IMG/VR virus record: IMGVR_UViG_3300032331_000980
Coordinates: 1-32,435 of that record
Source of the DNA: a virus
Strand: one strand, 5' to 3'
DNA length: 32,435 bases
Shown here: piece by piece, positions 16,395-23,137 of the stretch
Position numbering within the stretch: position 1 is the stretch's first letter
How the letters are laid out: every line of letters begins with the position of its first letter
The notes under the pieces: model-generated
Database searches by the model: none
Told to the model about the DNA's origin: nothing
Seen by the model: only the letters and a program-made list of their open reading frames with translations
Position numbers and translations under genes: made by a program

Positions 16395-16709
16395 ATGACA
16401 CAAAAACAAAACATTTTAAAAGACATGCTATGGAACAATTGGAGAAAGATGATCTCTATTGAAGTAGCTAACGAGTTATTAGACAAATATCCAACAGATG
16501 ATTATTGGAAGCAGAACAGAAAGCAAAAGGTTTCTGAACTTGCAGATAGTATGCAAGATTTAGTTGACTTTATTGCAAAACTTGACCAGGTAGAAGATAA
16601 TAGCAATGCAGAATTAGATGCCTACATGCAATCTTTGCCAACTTATACGCAAAGTAAAGAGGGATTTATCCACGATGCAAAACTATTTTTTGAAGCTGAA
16701 AATAGATAA
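16395..16709 (+). CDS. Unknown early protein
   Basis: A 104-residue acidic, mainly helical protein: MTQKQNILKDMLWNNWRKMI at the start, a central KVSELADSMQDLVDFIAKLD helix, and a C-terminal GFIHDAKLFFEAENR. It starts in the AAAATCATGACACAAAAAC context shared with other early genes. It lies 20 bases after the RHH-like gene and is followed by two strong hairpins. No recognised motif. Confidence 0.6.
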   Translation: MTQKQNILKDMLWNNWRKMISIEVANELLDKYPTDDYWKQNRKQKVSELADSMQDLVDFIAKLDQVEDNSNAELDAYMQSLPTYTQSKEGFIHDAKLFFEAENR

Positions 16710-16715
16710 TAAAAA

Positions 16716-16772
16716 TAGGCGCAGTAATTACGCTGCGCCTATAAACAAAAAGTGCAATCATGACATTGCACT
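16716..16772 (+). promoter_or_regulatory. Two tandem perfect hairpins in an intergenic gap
   Basis: Hairpin 1 is TAGGCGCAG (16716-16724) with CTGCGCCTA (16733-16741). Hairpin 2 is AGTGCAAT (16751-16758) with ATTGCACT (16765-16772) and loop CATGAC. Neither has a T run downstream on the + strand, so simple termination is unlikely. The loop of hairpin 2 holds an ATG at 16760 in the ATCATGACA context used by early genes; it opens a 24-codon ORF to 16834 that overlaps the next gene's start. RNA processing or translational control is possible. Confidence 0.7.
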
Positions 16773-16799
16773 GCAAAAGTACAACTAAAAAATTAAAAT

Positions 16800-17078
16800 A
16801 TGCTAAGTATTACCAATGCAACCGACCACATTAAAAGTTGGGTTAAGAGTTGCGAAACAAACCAACAACTAGAAACTTGCAAAAACGTATTAGGTAGCTT
16901 CATTACACAAAAGCTATACAACATTAGTGAGTTTCAATGCACAGCAATAAAGTGCGAGATTAACGAATTAATTAGCATCCAAGCCGTATTAATTGCCAGT
17001 AACACAACAAAAAAAGCTACAAAGCAAAGACCGCCAAGCGATGACGAACAACCATTTTTTAAACAAATATTTTATTAA
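16800..17078 (+). CDS. Unknown protein upstream of ERF
   Basis: A 92-residue protein. The N-terminal half is helical (DHIKSWVKSCETNQQLETCK), with Cys residues at several points and no CxxC pair. The C-terminus is basic then acidic (KKATKQRPPSDDEQPFFKQ). It ends two bases before the ERF gene, so it may be translationally linked to recombination functions. A short upstream ORF overlaps its start. Function unknown. Confidence 0.6.
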   Translation: MLSITNATDHIKSWVKSCETNQQLETCKNVLGSFITQKLYNISEFQCTAIKCEINELISIQAVLIASNTTKKATKQRPPSDDEQPFFKQIFY

Positions 17079-17080
17079 TT

Positions 17081-17650
17081 ATGAAAATTTACAAAAAATT
17101 ACTAGAAATCCAAAAGAAAGTAAACGGATTTAAGAAAAACGCAAAATCTTTCGGCTACGAATATGTAAGCGGAACAAAAGTATTAGAGCATATCAAGCCT
17201 TTAATGAATGAATACGGTTTGATTTTAAAGCAAGAGATTACCAGCATAGAAAATACTAGGCAAGATTATCTATCTGCCAAAGGTGCGCAGAAAAACGAGA
17301 TACTAAGTAAGGTTATGATGAGATTTACTTGGATAGATTGCGAAACTGGCGAAAGTGATGTGAATGAGTTTGGCGCAAATGGGCAAAACGATTGGGAGAA
17401 GGGACTTGGTTCAGCATTAACCTATGCTGAAAGATACTTTTTATTAAAGTTTTTCCACATAGCCACAGATGAAGATGATATAGACAATGCCGACCGCAAG
17501 ACAAGTGCAGGAGTGCCATTGGAAACTGCAATCCGTGAAGCTAAAACACTTACAGAATTAACAAATATCTATACCAAATACAAGCCAACAGATAGGAATT
17601 TATTAGACTTAATGAGTGCTAAAAAAACTGAATTAACAATAAACAAATAA
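17081..17650 (+). CDS. ERF-family single-strand annealing protein
   Basis: A 189-residue protein. ERF-family features are present: KKNAKSFGYEYVSGTKVLEH near residues 18-37, PLMNEYGLILKQEI, and the hallmark GLGSALTYAERYFLLKFF (about residues 108-125) followed by an acidic ATDEDDIDNAD. ERF proteins bind single-stranded DNA and pair complementary strands during phage recombination and replication. Neighbours include a small acid-tailed protein, a primase-helicase and nucleases, consistent with a replication-recombination module. Confidence 0.85.
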   Translation: MKIYKKLLEIQKKVNGFKKNAKSFGYEYVSGTKVLEHIKPLMNEYGLILKQEITSIENTRQDYLSAKGAQKNEILSKVMMRFTWIDCETGESDVNEFGANGQNDWEKGLGSALTYAERYFLLKFFHIATDEDDIDNADRKTSAGVPLETAIREAKTLTELTNIYTKYKPTDRNLLDLMSAKKTELTINK

Positions 17651-17655
17651 ACAAT

Positions 17656-17844
17656 ATGGAAAAACTAAATTATAGCTTAATTAGCAATATTGAATTTAAA
17701 GGCATCAACCATAGGGATTATCCAGACTATTGCGATGCATACATTGTAAGTGCAGAGTATGATGGAAAAGAGATGGCGCAAGAGCAAATTGAAATGCTAG
17801 ATTCAGATTTCGTTTACGAAAAACTAATGGAACAAATTTTTTAA
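17656..17844 (+). CDS. Small acidic unknown protein in the ERF operon
   Basis: A 62-residue acidic protein (MEKLNYSLISNIEFKGINHR start). The central DYPDYCDAYIVSAEYDGKEM and the last part, EQIEMLDSDFVYEKLMEQIF, resemble small proteins I recall in replication regions of Bacteroidota phages and plasmids, without known function. It starts five bases after the ERF stop. Confidence 0.6.
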   Translation: MEKLNYSLISNIEFKGINHRDYPDYCDAYIVSAEYDGKEMAQEQIEMLDSDFVYEKLMEQIF

Positions 17845-17864
17845 AAAATTAGAATTAAAATAAA

Positions 17865-18161
17865 ATGCAAAAATCAGAAGTAAAAACAACCGACAACAAC
17901 ATGATTGCAGGCGTGAGATTATTCGCCAAGCATCACAACGCACCAGAATTTGTAATAGCCGACATGGTTCTCACACTAGATGACCTTTACACATGGGCAA
18001 AAACCAATCCTGAAACCTTAACAGAGTACCAGGGCAAAAAGCAGGTTAAGTTACAAATCCTTCGCAGTAAGGATGGCGCACCATATGCCAAGCTAAATAC
18101 TTACAACGGTAGTAAGCAAGCCGAGCCTAAACAAGAGGAAACCGAAAGTTTACCATTCTAA
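17865..18161 (+). CDS. Small protein with an SSB-like acidic tail
   Basis: A 98-residue protein. Residues about 14-80 form an alpha/beta unit (AGVRLFAKHHNAPEFVIADM; KKQVKLQILRSKDGAPYAKL). The last residues are EETESLPF, an acidic stretch ending in Pro-Phe like the tail by which bacterial SSB recruits partner enzymes. It follows ERF and precedes the primase-helicase. A single-strand-binding or partner-recruiting role is a guess from the tail and location; I see no clear OB-fold signature. Confidence 0.55.
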   Translation: MQKSEVKTTDNNMIAGVRLFAKHHNAPEFVIADMVLTLDDLYTWAKTNPETLTEYQGKKQVKLQILRSKDGAPYAKLNTYNGSKQAEPKQEETESLPF

Positions 18162-18171
18162 GCAAAACCAA

Positions 18172-18215
18172 CTATTCAGCCGGTAAAGCCTACAGCTTCA
18201 TAAGCAACTGAATAG
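18172..18215 (+). promoter_or_regulatory. Inverted repeat after the acid-tailed protein gene
   Basis: CTATTCAG (18172-18179) pairs with CTGAATAG (18208-18215) around a 28-nt loop that can form minor inner pairs. No T run follows. It may stabilise the upstream mRNA or mark the 3' end of the ERF operon. Confidence 0.4.
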
Positions 18216-18231
18216 CTAAATTAATAAAAAT

Positions 18232-18315
18232 ATGTACAAATCAATAAAAGAAAGCCAAGAAAAGAAGCGCAAACTAAGACTTTACAAAAATAAGGTAGTG
18301 GATTATCCAATTTAG
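18232..18315 (+). CDS. Possible lysine-rich mini-protein
   Basis: A 27-codon ORF starting MYKSIKESQEKKRKLRLYKN and ending KVVDYPI. A TATG context with A-rich sequence precedes it, as for real genes here. It is very basic. The stretch between 18161 and 18733 otherwise holds only repeats, a promoter and a structured leader. Coding status is uncertain. Confidence 0.3.
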   Translation: MYKSIKESQEKKRKLRLYKNKVVDYPI

Positions 18316-18362
18316 CGCGTGCCACATCCAACACTAAAAAATACTTGGATTGAAAGAAAAAA

Positions 18363-18566
18363 TGTTACAAATGTTACAAAAAGCATTGATTATCAATAGA
18401 AATTGTAACAATGTTACATGTTACATTTAAAAAAAATGTATTAAAAATAAAAATGCAAAATATTTTTGTAACATTTGTAACATGTTACACAAAAGCATTG
18501 ATAATCAATGTAAAAGTGTAACATAATTGATAAATGTTAAGTAAAAATGTTACAAATAATGTTACA
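18363..18566. repeat. Iteron-like cluster of TGTTACA/TGTAACA with two dyad cores
   Basis: Eleven copies of TGTTACA or its complement TGTAACA begin at 18363, 18372, 18404, 18412, 18419, 18467, 18476, 18483, 18517, 18548 and 18560. Two larger elements (18372-18410 and 18483-18523) read TGTTACA, then AAAAGCATTGATWATCAAT, then TGTAACA, each an imperfect palindrome centred on ATTGATWATCAAT. The cluster is very AT-rich and lies just before the primase-helicase promoter. A replication origin or a multi-site operator is likely. Confidence 0.85.
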
Positions 18567-18596
18567 TAACAAAAGTTAAGAAATAAAAATAATAAA

Positions 18597-18625
18597 TTGA
18601 TGTTAGCAATAATATTATATATTTG
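18597..18625 (+). promoter_or_regulatory. Promoter of the primase-helicase operon
   Basis: TTG at 18597-18599 and TATATTTG at 18618-18625 are 18 bp apart, fitting the Bacteroidota consensus TTG-N17-23-TAnnTTTG. The start would fall near 18630-18633, the first bases of the leader hairpin. The upstream CTATAAAT element of the other early promoters is absent; the iteron cluster is there instead. Confidence 0.7.
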
Positions 18626-18631
18626 CAGAAT

Positions 18632-18718
18632 AATTAGTAGGGGAATTACTAATTTAATTAAAAAACATTTAAGCCACTGCATCAGCATTTATTCCCCAAA
18701 TGCTTTTGTATGTGGCTT
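18632..18718 (+). promoter_or_regulatory. Structured 5' leader with complementary hairpin loops (kissing-loop candidate)
   Basis: Hairpin 1: AATTAGTA (18632-18639) with TACTAATT (18647-18654), loop GGGGAAT (18640-18646). Hairpin 2: AAGCCAC (18671-18677) with GTGGCTT (18712-18718), TGCA (18678-18681) with TGTA (18707-18710, one G-T pair), and AGCATTT (18684-18690) with AAATGCT (18698-18704), loop ATTCCCC (18691-18697). The loops are perfect 7-nt complements, so a loop-loop pseudoknot can form. The leader spans almost the whole distance from the predicted transcription start to the ATG at 18733. Confidence 0.75.
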
Positions 18719-18732
18719 TGCTATTTTAAACT

Positions 18733-20964
18733 ATGATAAGTAAAGAATATTTAAAAAAATTGGTTAGTGTAGGATACTCAATAATACCAGTAGATGATAA
18801 TAAGAAACCTATTGGCGAATGGAAGCAGTACCAGACTACTGCAAGGCTTATAACCGATATAGATGTGCTTAATTCGCCTAAATATGGATTGCTAACTGGG
18901 TATAATGGACTAGAGGTAATTGATGTTGATTTAAAAGTATTTGACACCTTGCAAGAGCAGACTAACTTTTGGAATGAATACCTATCATTCCTAAAAGATA
19001 ATATTGATGACTTCGATAATAAGTTTGTTATCTATAAAACTATTAATAAAGGCTATCACATACTTTACCGATGCAGTAATGTAAAGAAAAATAGTAAAAT
19101 AGCCAAGTTAAAAGGTCATCCAGGTGCAGTAATTGAAAGCAGGGGATTAGGTGGTATGGTTGTGCTATATGAGAATAAGATTAGTAAGTTAGCCTATTCA
19201 GAAATACAAACTATTACCGATATGGATGCCGAGTGCATCTGGAGTATTAGTAAATCTTACAACTATGTTGAGAATATTGAAGTAGAAAAGCACCAAGTTA
19301 AAGAATATCAAGATAGTGCTATCACTCCATGGGCAGATTATAATGCAAAGGTAAGTATATTTGACATTGTGCAAGATGAGTTTAAGATAGTTAGGAACTT
19401 ATCAAATAGGTACGAGATACTAAGGAATGGGGCGAAATCTGCAACGAGTGGGAGCATATTTAAGAATAGTGGGTGCATGTACTTATTTAGCACAGGCACG
19501 AATTACCCAGCAGAAAAGTTAATCACTCCTTTCATAGCATACTCCATCAAATACCACAATGGTAATTATAAAAATGCAGCAGGGCAACTTTATAAGGATG
19601 GTTATGGTAGTAGGTCTATTCCAAAGATTAAAGAAGCCGAGCCTAAAGAAAAGATTATTATAAATGAGAACGACCTTAATTTTCCATTGGATATTTTCCC
19701 AAAAGAAATACAGGATTTTATAAACGAAAGCGAAGTAACATTAGGATTAGTGCCAGACTACATGGGATGCAGTTTACTTTGGCTAATTAGCTTATCAATA
19801 GGGCAAAGTTTGCACATCAAGATAAAGAACGGTTACACACAGCCAGCAGTAATATGGATTAGTTTAGTAGGTAAGGCAGGGATTGGTAAGACACCATCAA
19901 TTAACCACATTATTAATCCACTAAAAAAGCTGAACAATCAAGAGATTAAAAACTATATTGAAAAAAATAAGCAACATAAAGAATATGAAAGTTTAACCAA
20001 AGCTGAAAAGAATAATAGCTTAGAAATACCAAAACCAAGTAAAACGCAATTCATAGTAGATGATATTACACTAGAGGCATTAGTAGGGTTGCATGAAGAC
20101 AATAAGCATTCAATAGGTGTATTTAAAGATGAACTAGCAGGTTGGTACATGGACATGAATAAGTATAGGGAAGGTTCAGACTTGCAGTTTTGGTTGAGTA
20201 GTTGGGGTGGTGAAAGTTATACATTGAATAGAAAGATGGCTGAAAGTAGTTTTTTGGATAAGACATTTATACCTATACTAGGTGGCATCCAACCAGCAGT
20301 TTTAAACACACTTTACACTGATGAAAAAAAGGATAATGGATTTATTGATAGGATGCTATTGTGCTATCCTGATTTACATGTGCCAAAATATAACCGTAAC
20401 GAAATAAGCGAAGATAAATTAAAGTGGTTTAGTGATATTATTTGCGGTTTATATTCGGAGTTTAAGAATAAGATAATTGAATACTTTAACGATGGGAATG
20501 TGAAGCCTAAACTGGCTACAATGGATGCAAAAGCATTTGATGAATATGTAAGGATTTATGATAGCTATGTTGATATTCAGAATGGCGATAATGAGAACGA
20601 GTACATGAAGTCAATGTACCCAAAGCAAAAAAACTACTTACCTAGATTTGCGCTATTAATCCATGTATTTAACTCAATGTTTAATGATGATAATTTAGAA
20701 ATTATTACAAAAGATAGCATGATTAAGTCTGAAAAATTGAGTAAGTATTTTATTGCACATGCAAAAAAAATAAAGATTAATAGCAGCAGTTTAAATGAGA
20801 TGAAAACCACTATCAATTCAGCAAAAAATAAAAGCAATAAAGAAAAGTTTAATGAAATTTACAAATTGGATAATAATTTTAATGTTGGTGAAATAGCAGA
20901 ATTATTAAATGTAAGTAGGCAAACAATTTACAGATTTAAAAGTGAAATAGAAAATGCAAATTAG
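18733..20964 (+). CDS. Primase-helicase: PrimPol domain plus DUF3987-like ATPase
   Basis: A 743-residue protein. The N-terminal part fits a bifunctional primase/polymerase domain: GYSIIPVDDNKKPIGEWKQY, then a metal-binding IDVD (Asp64, Asp66) and GYHILYR. The C-terminal half fits DUF3987-type ATPases: Walker A GKAGIGKT (380-387), FKDELAGWYMDMNKYR as the Walker B region, and FWLSSWGGESYT. The last 28 residues hold a helix-turn-helix (GEIAELLNVSRQTIYRFK). It should prime and unwind DNA at the phage origin. The iteron cluster and a structured leader lie upstream, and the next gene overlaps by 11 bp. Confidence 0.85.
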   Translation: MISKEYLKKLVSVGYSIIPVDDNKKPIGEWKQYQTTARLITDIDVLNSPKYGLLTGYNGLEVIDVDLKVFDTLQEQTNFWNEYLSFLKDNIDDFDNKFVIYKTINKGYHILYRCSNVKKNSKIAKLKGHPGAVIESRGLGGMVVLYENKISKLAYSEIQTITDMDAECIWSISKSYNYVENIEVEKHQVKEYQDSAITPWADYNAKVSIFDIVQDEFKIVRNLSNRYEILRNGAKSATSGSIFKNSGCMYLFSTGTNYPAEKLITPFIAYSIKYHNGNYKNAAGQLYKDGYGSRSIPKIKEAEPKEKIIINENDLNFPLDIFPKEIQDFINESEVTLGLVPDYMGCSLLWLISLSIGQSLHIKIKNGYTQPAVIWISLVGKAGIGKTPSINHIINPLKKLNNQEIKNYIEKNKQHKEYESLTKAEKNNSLEIPKPSKTQFIVDDITLEALVGLHEDNKHSIGVFKDELAGWYMDMNKYREGSDLQFWLSSWGGESYTLNRKMAESSFLDKTFIPILGGIQPAVLNTLYTDEKKDNGFIDRMLLCYPDLHVPKYNRNEISEDKLKWFSDIICGLYSEFKNKIIEYFNDGNVKPKLATMDAKAFDEYVRIYDSYVDIQNGDNENEYMKSMYPKQKNYLPRFALLIHVFNSMFNDDNLEIITKDSMIKSEKLSKYFIAHAKKIKINSSSLNEMKTTINSAKNKSNKEKFNEIYKLDNNFNVGEIAELLNVSRQTIYRFKSEIENAN

Positions 20965-22177
20965 ACCAAATCAATTAAAAGCTAGTAGTGATGCAGCAGC
21001 TATTTTATTAAAGTATAAAATAGCCTACCTAGCAGGAGAAGTGCGATCTGGTAAGACCATTAGCGCACTAAATGTTGCTAAACTACTCAATTACAATAAT
21101 GTGCTTTTTATAACTAAAAAGAAAGCAATTACTAGCATCCAAAAGGACTATGAAGCTATGCAGTACAGTTATAATCTTTATGTTATAAACTACGAAAGTA
21201 TGCACCTAATGGATAATATGTACTTTGATTTTATAATACTAGATGAGGCGCATGGGTTAGGTAGTTTTCCTAAGCCAAATAATAAAGTAAAACACATCAA
21301 AAAACATTTTGCACATCTACCAATGCTATTAATGAGTGGAACGCCAACGCCTGAAAGTTATAGTCAGTTATTCCATCAATTTTATTGCAGCAATTATAGT
21401 CCATTTGCACAATTAAAAAACTTTTACTGTTGGGCAAAGCAATTTGTAAATATTACACATATAGATTTTGGCTTTGGTAAAGTAGCTGATTATAGTAAGG
21501 CAAATAAAGAGATGATTGATAATGTAACTAGACACCTATTTGTCTATACAACACAGCAAGATGCAGGCTTTAAATGCGTAGTAAATGAGCATGTGCATTA
21601 TGTGGAGATGCAAGCCAGCACTTATGCAATAATAAACAAGATAAAAGCAGATAAGGTAATTGAAAGTAATAGCGGTGTTATATTAGCAGATACAGCAGTT
21701 AAGGAGATGATGAAGGTACACCAGCTTTGTAGTGGGACTATAAAATTTGAAGATGGAAATAGTACAGTATTTGATTACTCAAAGGCTGAATACATCAAAA
21801 AAACATTTGCCGGTAAGATAGCTATATTTTACAAGTTTAAGGCTGAATTTGAGGCGTTAAAATCTATTTACGAAGGTAACTTAACAGATAACCTAGATGA
21901 GTTTTATAATACTGATAAATCAATAGCTTTGCAGATTGTAAGTGGACGCGAAGGTGTAAATTTAAGTGCTGCAAATTGCCTAGTATTTTACAATATAGAT
22001 TTTAGCGCGGTAAGTTATTTTCAAGCTAGGGATAGAATGAGCATTGCCAGCCGTACGGAAAATAATGTGCATTGGATATTTGCTAAAGGTGGGATTGAAA
22101 ATAAAATTTACAACGTGGTAAAAAATAAAAAGAACTTTACAGCAAAGTATTATGAAAGAACAACAGATACAAAGTAA
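20954..22177 (+). CDS. SF2 helicase, SNF2/DEAD-like
   Basis: A 407-residue protein. Visible helicase motifs: I GEVRSGKT (28-35), II LDEAH (96-100), III SGTPTP (128-133), V-like VSGREGVNLS and VI-like QARDRMSIASR near the end. This is a compact SF2 ATPase as encoded by many phages beside primase genes, acting on DNA in replication or recombination. It overlaps the primase-helicase by 11 bp and the VRR-NUC gene by 26 bp, so the three are probably translated together. Confidence 0.85.
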   Translation: MQIRPNQLKASSDAAAILLKYKIAYLAGEVRSGKTISALNVAKLLNYNNVLFITKKKAITSIQKDYEAMQYSYNLYVINYESMHLMDNMYFDFIILDEAHGLGSFPKPNNKVKHIKKHFAHLPMLLMSGTPTPESYSQLFHQFYCSNYSPFAQLKNFYCWAKQFVNITHIDFGFGKVADYSKANKEMIDNVTRHLFVYTTQQDAGFKCVVNEHVHYVEMQASTYAIINKIKADKVIESNSGVILADTAVKEMMKVHQLCSGTIKFEDGNSTVFDYSKAEYIKKTFAGKIAIFYKFKAEFEALKSIYEGNLTDNLDEFYNTDKSIALQIVSGREGVNLSAANCLVFYNIDFSAVSYFQARDRMSIASRTENNVHWIFAKGGIENKIYNVVKNKKNFTAKYYERTTDTK

Positions 22178-22403
22178 GGTAATCAAGCTAATGGAAAGCA
22201 AAGGTTACTATGTGCTGAAGCTATCAAAGACAAATAAGCAAGGCATTCCTGATTTGCTTTGCTTAAAAAAAGATGAGCCGCCTTTCTTTATTGAGGTGAA
22301 GACAGATAAGGGTGTAGTAAGTGCATTGCAACTTTATAGGCAAAAGGAATTAAAGGAATTAGGATTTAAAAGTATAATTATAAACAATACTAATAGCCTA
22401 TAA
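22152..22403 (+). CDS. VRR-NUC nuclease
   Basis: An 83-residue protein of the stand-alone VRR-NUC type. The PD-(D/E)xK site is clear: GIPDLLCL with Asp34, FFIEVKTDKG with Glu48 and Lys50, then SALQLYRQKELKELGF. These small nucleases often sit beside SF2 helicases in phages and cut branched DNA such as recombination intermediates. The ATG at 22152 lies inside the helicase gene and gives the usual family length. Confidence 0.88.
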   Translation: MKEQQIQSKVIKLMESKGYYVLKLSKTNKQGIPDLLCLKKDEPPFFIEVKTDKGVVSALQLYRQKELKELGFKSIIINNTNSL

Positions 22404-22445
22404 ATAAAATAAATAATATAATATGAATATATATTTATATATTTG
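22398..22445 (+). promoter_or_regulatory. Early promoter, phage-specific class, copy 3
   Basis: TATATTTG at 22438-22445 with CTATAAATAA beginning at 22398, exactly 40 bp upstream as in copy 2. The element overlaps the stop codon of the nuclease gene. No TTG lies at -33 distance. It drives the gene at 22470. Confidence 0.65.
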
Positions 22446-22469
22446 CTTTATAAAACAAAACAAAAAATC

Positions 22470-22667
22470 ATGACACAAGTACAAAAAACAACTTTAGGTA
22501 AATTACAAGATGGTTCAACTATTGTAATTAATTACAAAACGCCAAGCGGTATAAAACTTGCTACTTTAGAGGCTTTAAAAAAACAAGGTCATATTAATTA
22601 TGAAAGAGTACCAGCTTTACATTTATCAGGTGCTACAAAAGCATTTTTAATATCATTAAATAAATAA
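22470..22667 (+). CDS. Unknown early protein
   Basis: A 65-residue protein starting MTQVQKTTLGKLQDGSTIVI. A longer frame from the TTG at 22443 is rejected because it lies in the promoter -7 box. The ATG sits in AAAATCATGACAC, the early-gene start context. A strand-rich N-terminus is followed by a helix (GIKLATLEALKKQG). Function unknown. Confidence 0.6.
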   Translation: MTQVQKTTLGKLQDGSTIVINYKTPSGIKLATLEALKKQGHINYERVPALHLSGATKAFLISLNK

Positions 22668-22673
22668 AAATAT

Positions 22674-22769
22674 ATGGAAACACTAATCAAACACAAATAC
22701 GCTATAATAATAGTATGCGCATTGATACTACTAGCAGCTTGCAGTAAAACCTATAAAATATACTTTTAA
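22674..22769 (+). CDS. Tiny predicted lipoprotein
   Basis: A 31-residue protein. A basic N-terminus (METLIKHKY) is followed by a hydrophobic segment (AIIIVCALIL) and a lipobox LAAC at 20-23. Cleavage before Cys23 would leave a nine-residue lipopeptide, CSKTYKIYF. The gene sits six bases after its upstream neighbour and one base before the next ATG. Phage lipoproteins of this kind can block superinfection or act in lysis, but this one is in an early operon, not in the lysis cassette. Confidence 0.6.
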   Translation: METLIKHKYAIIIVCALILLAACSKTYKIYF

Positions 22770-22770
22770 T

Positions 22771-22968
22771 ATGACACAAATAACAATAACAACCGATTGC
22801 CAAGATGAGGCAAAGATACTTTTACATGCAGTAGTAAAGTCAATAGCTATTGCAGACCTTAGACAAAAATTAAGGTATAAGCTAAAAGAAATAGACTTTG
22901 GCGAACATGAAAATTACATTGAAGAATTATATAAAGAACTTTGCGAGATAGACGCGATAGGTAACTAA
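22771..22968 (+). CDS. Small unknown protein
   Basis: A 65-residue protein starting MTQITITTDCQDEAKILLHA. The C-terminal half is helical and acidic (ENYIEELYKELCEIDAIGN). It lies one base after the tiny lipoprotein stop and three bases before the gene at 22972, so it belongs to one tight operon. No recognised motif. Confidence 0.55.
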   Translation: MTQITITTDCQDEAKILLHAVVKSIAIADLRQKLRYKLKEIDFGEHENYIEELYKELCEIDAIGN

Positions 22969-22971
22969 ATT

Positions 22972-23136
22972 ATGAAAATTACAGTAACTAACATTAAAAA
23001 AATACTAGAAAAAGAGTATGGGTGGTTTCATCTGGATTCAGAAACTTATAAATGGCTTGTTGATGAAATTATTGAAGACACATTGAAAATAATTGACGAT
23101 AAATTAAAGTACCACAAAAATATTTCAATTAAATAA
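22972..23136 (+). CDS. Small unknown protein
   Basis: A 54-residue protein starting MKITVTNIKKILEKEYGWFH; the second half is helical (KWLVDEIIEDTLKIIDDKLK). It follows the preceding gene after three bases and ends one base before the next ATG, which supports real coding despite the small size. No function can be assigned. Confidence 0.55.
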   Translation: MKITVTNIKKILEKEYGWFHLDSETYKWLVDEIIEDTLKIIDDKLKYHKNISIK

Positions 23137-23137
23137 T

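Noticed and set aside
18379-18509. Phage attachment site (attP) at the ATTGATWATCAAT palindromes
   Set aside because: No integrase gene exists in the closed genome and the element occurs twice in an iteron setting.
18363-18566. CRISPR array
   Set aside because: Repeats are only 7 bp in both orientations with irregular spacing; there are no spacers of constant length and no cas genes.
22443-22469. TTG start at 22443
   Set aside because: It is part of the TATATTTG promoter box; ATG 22470 has the shared early-gene context.
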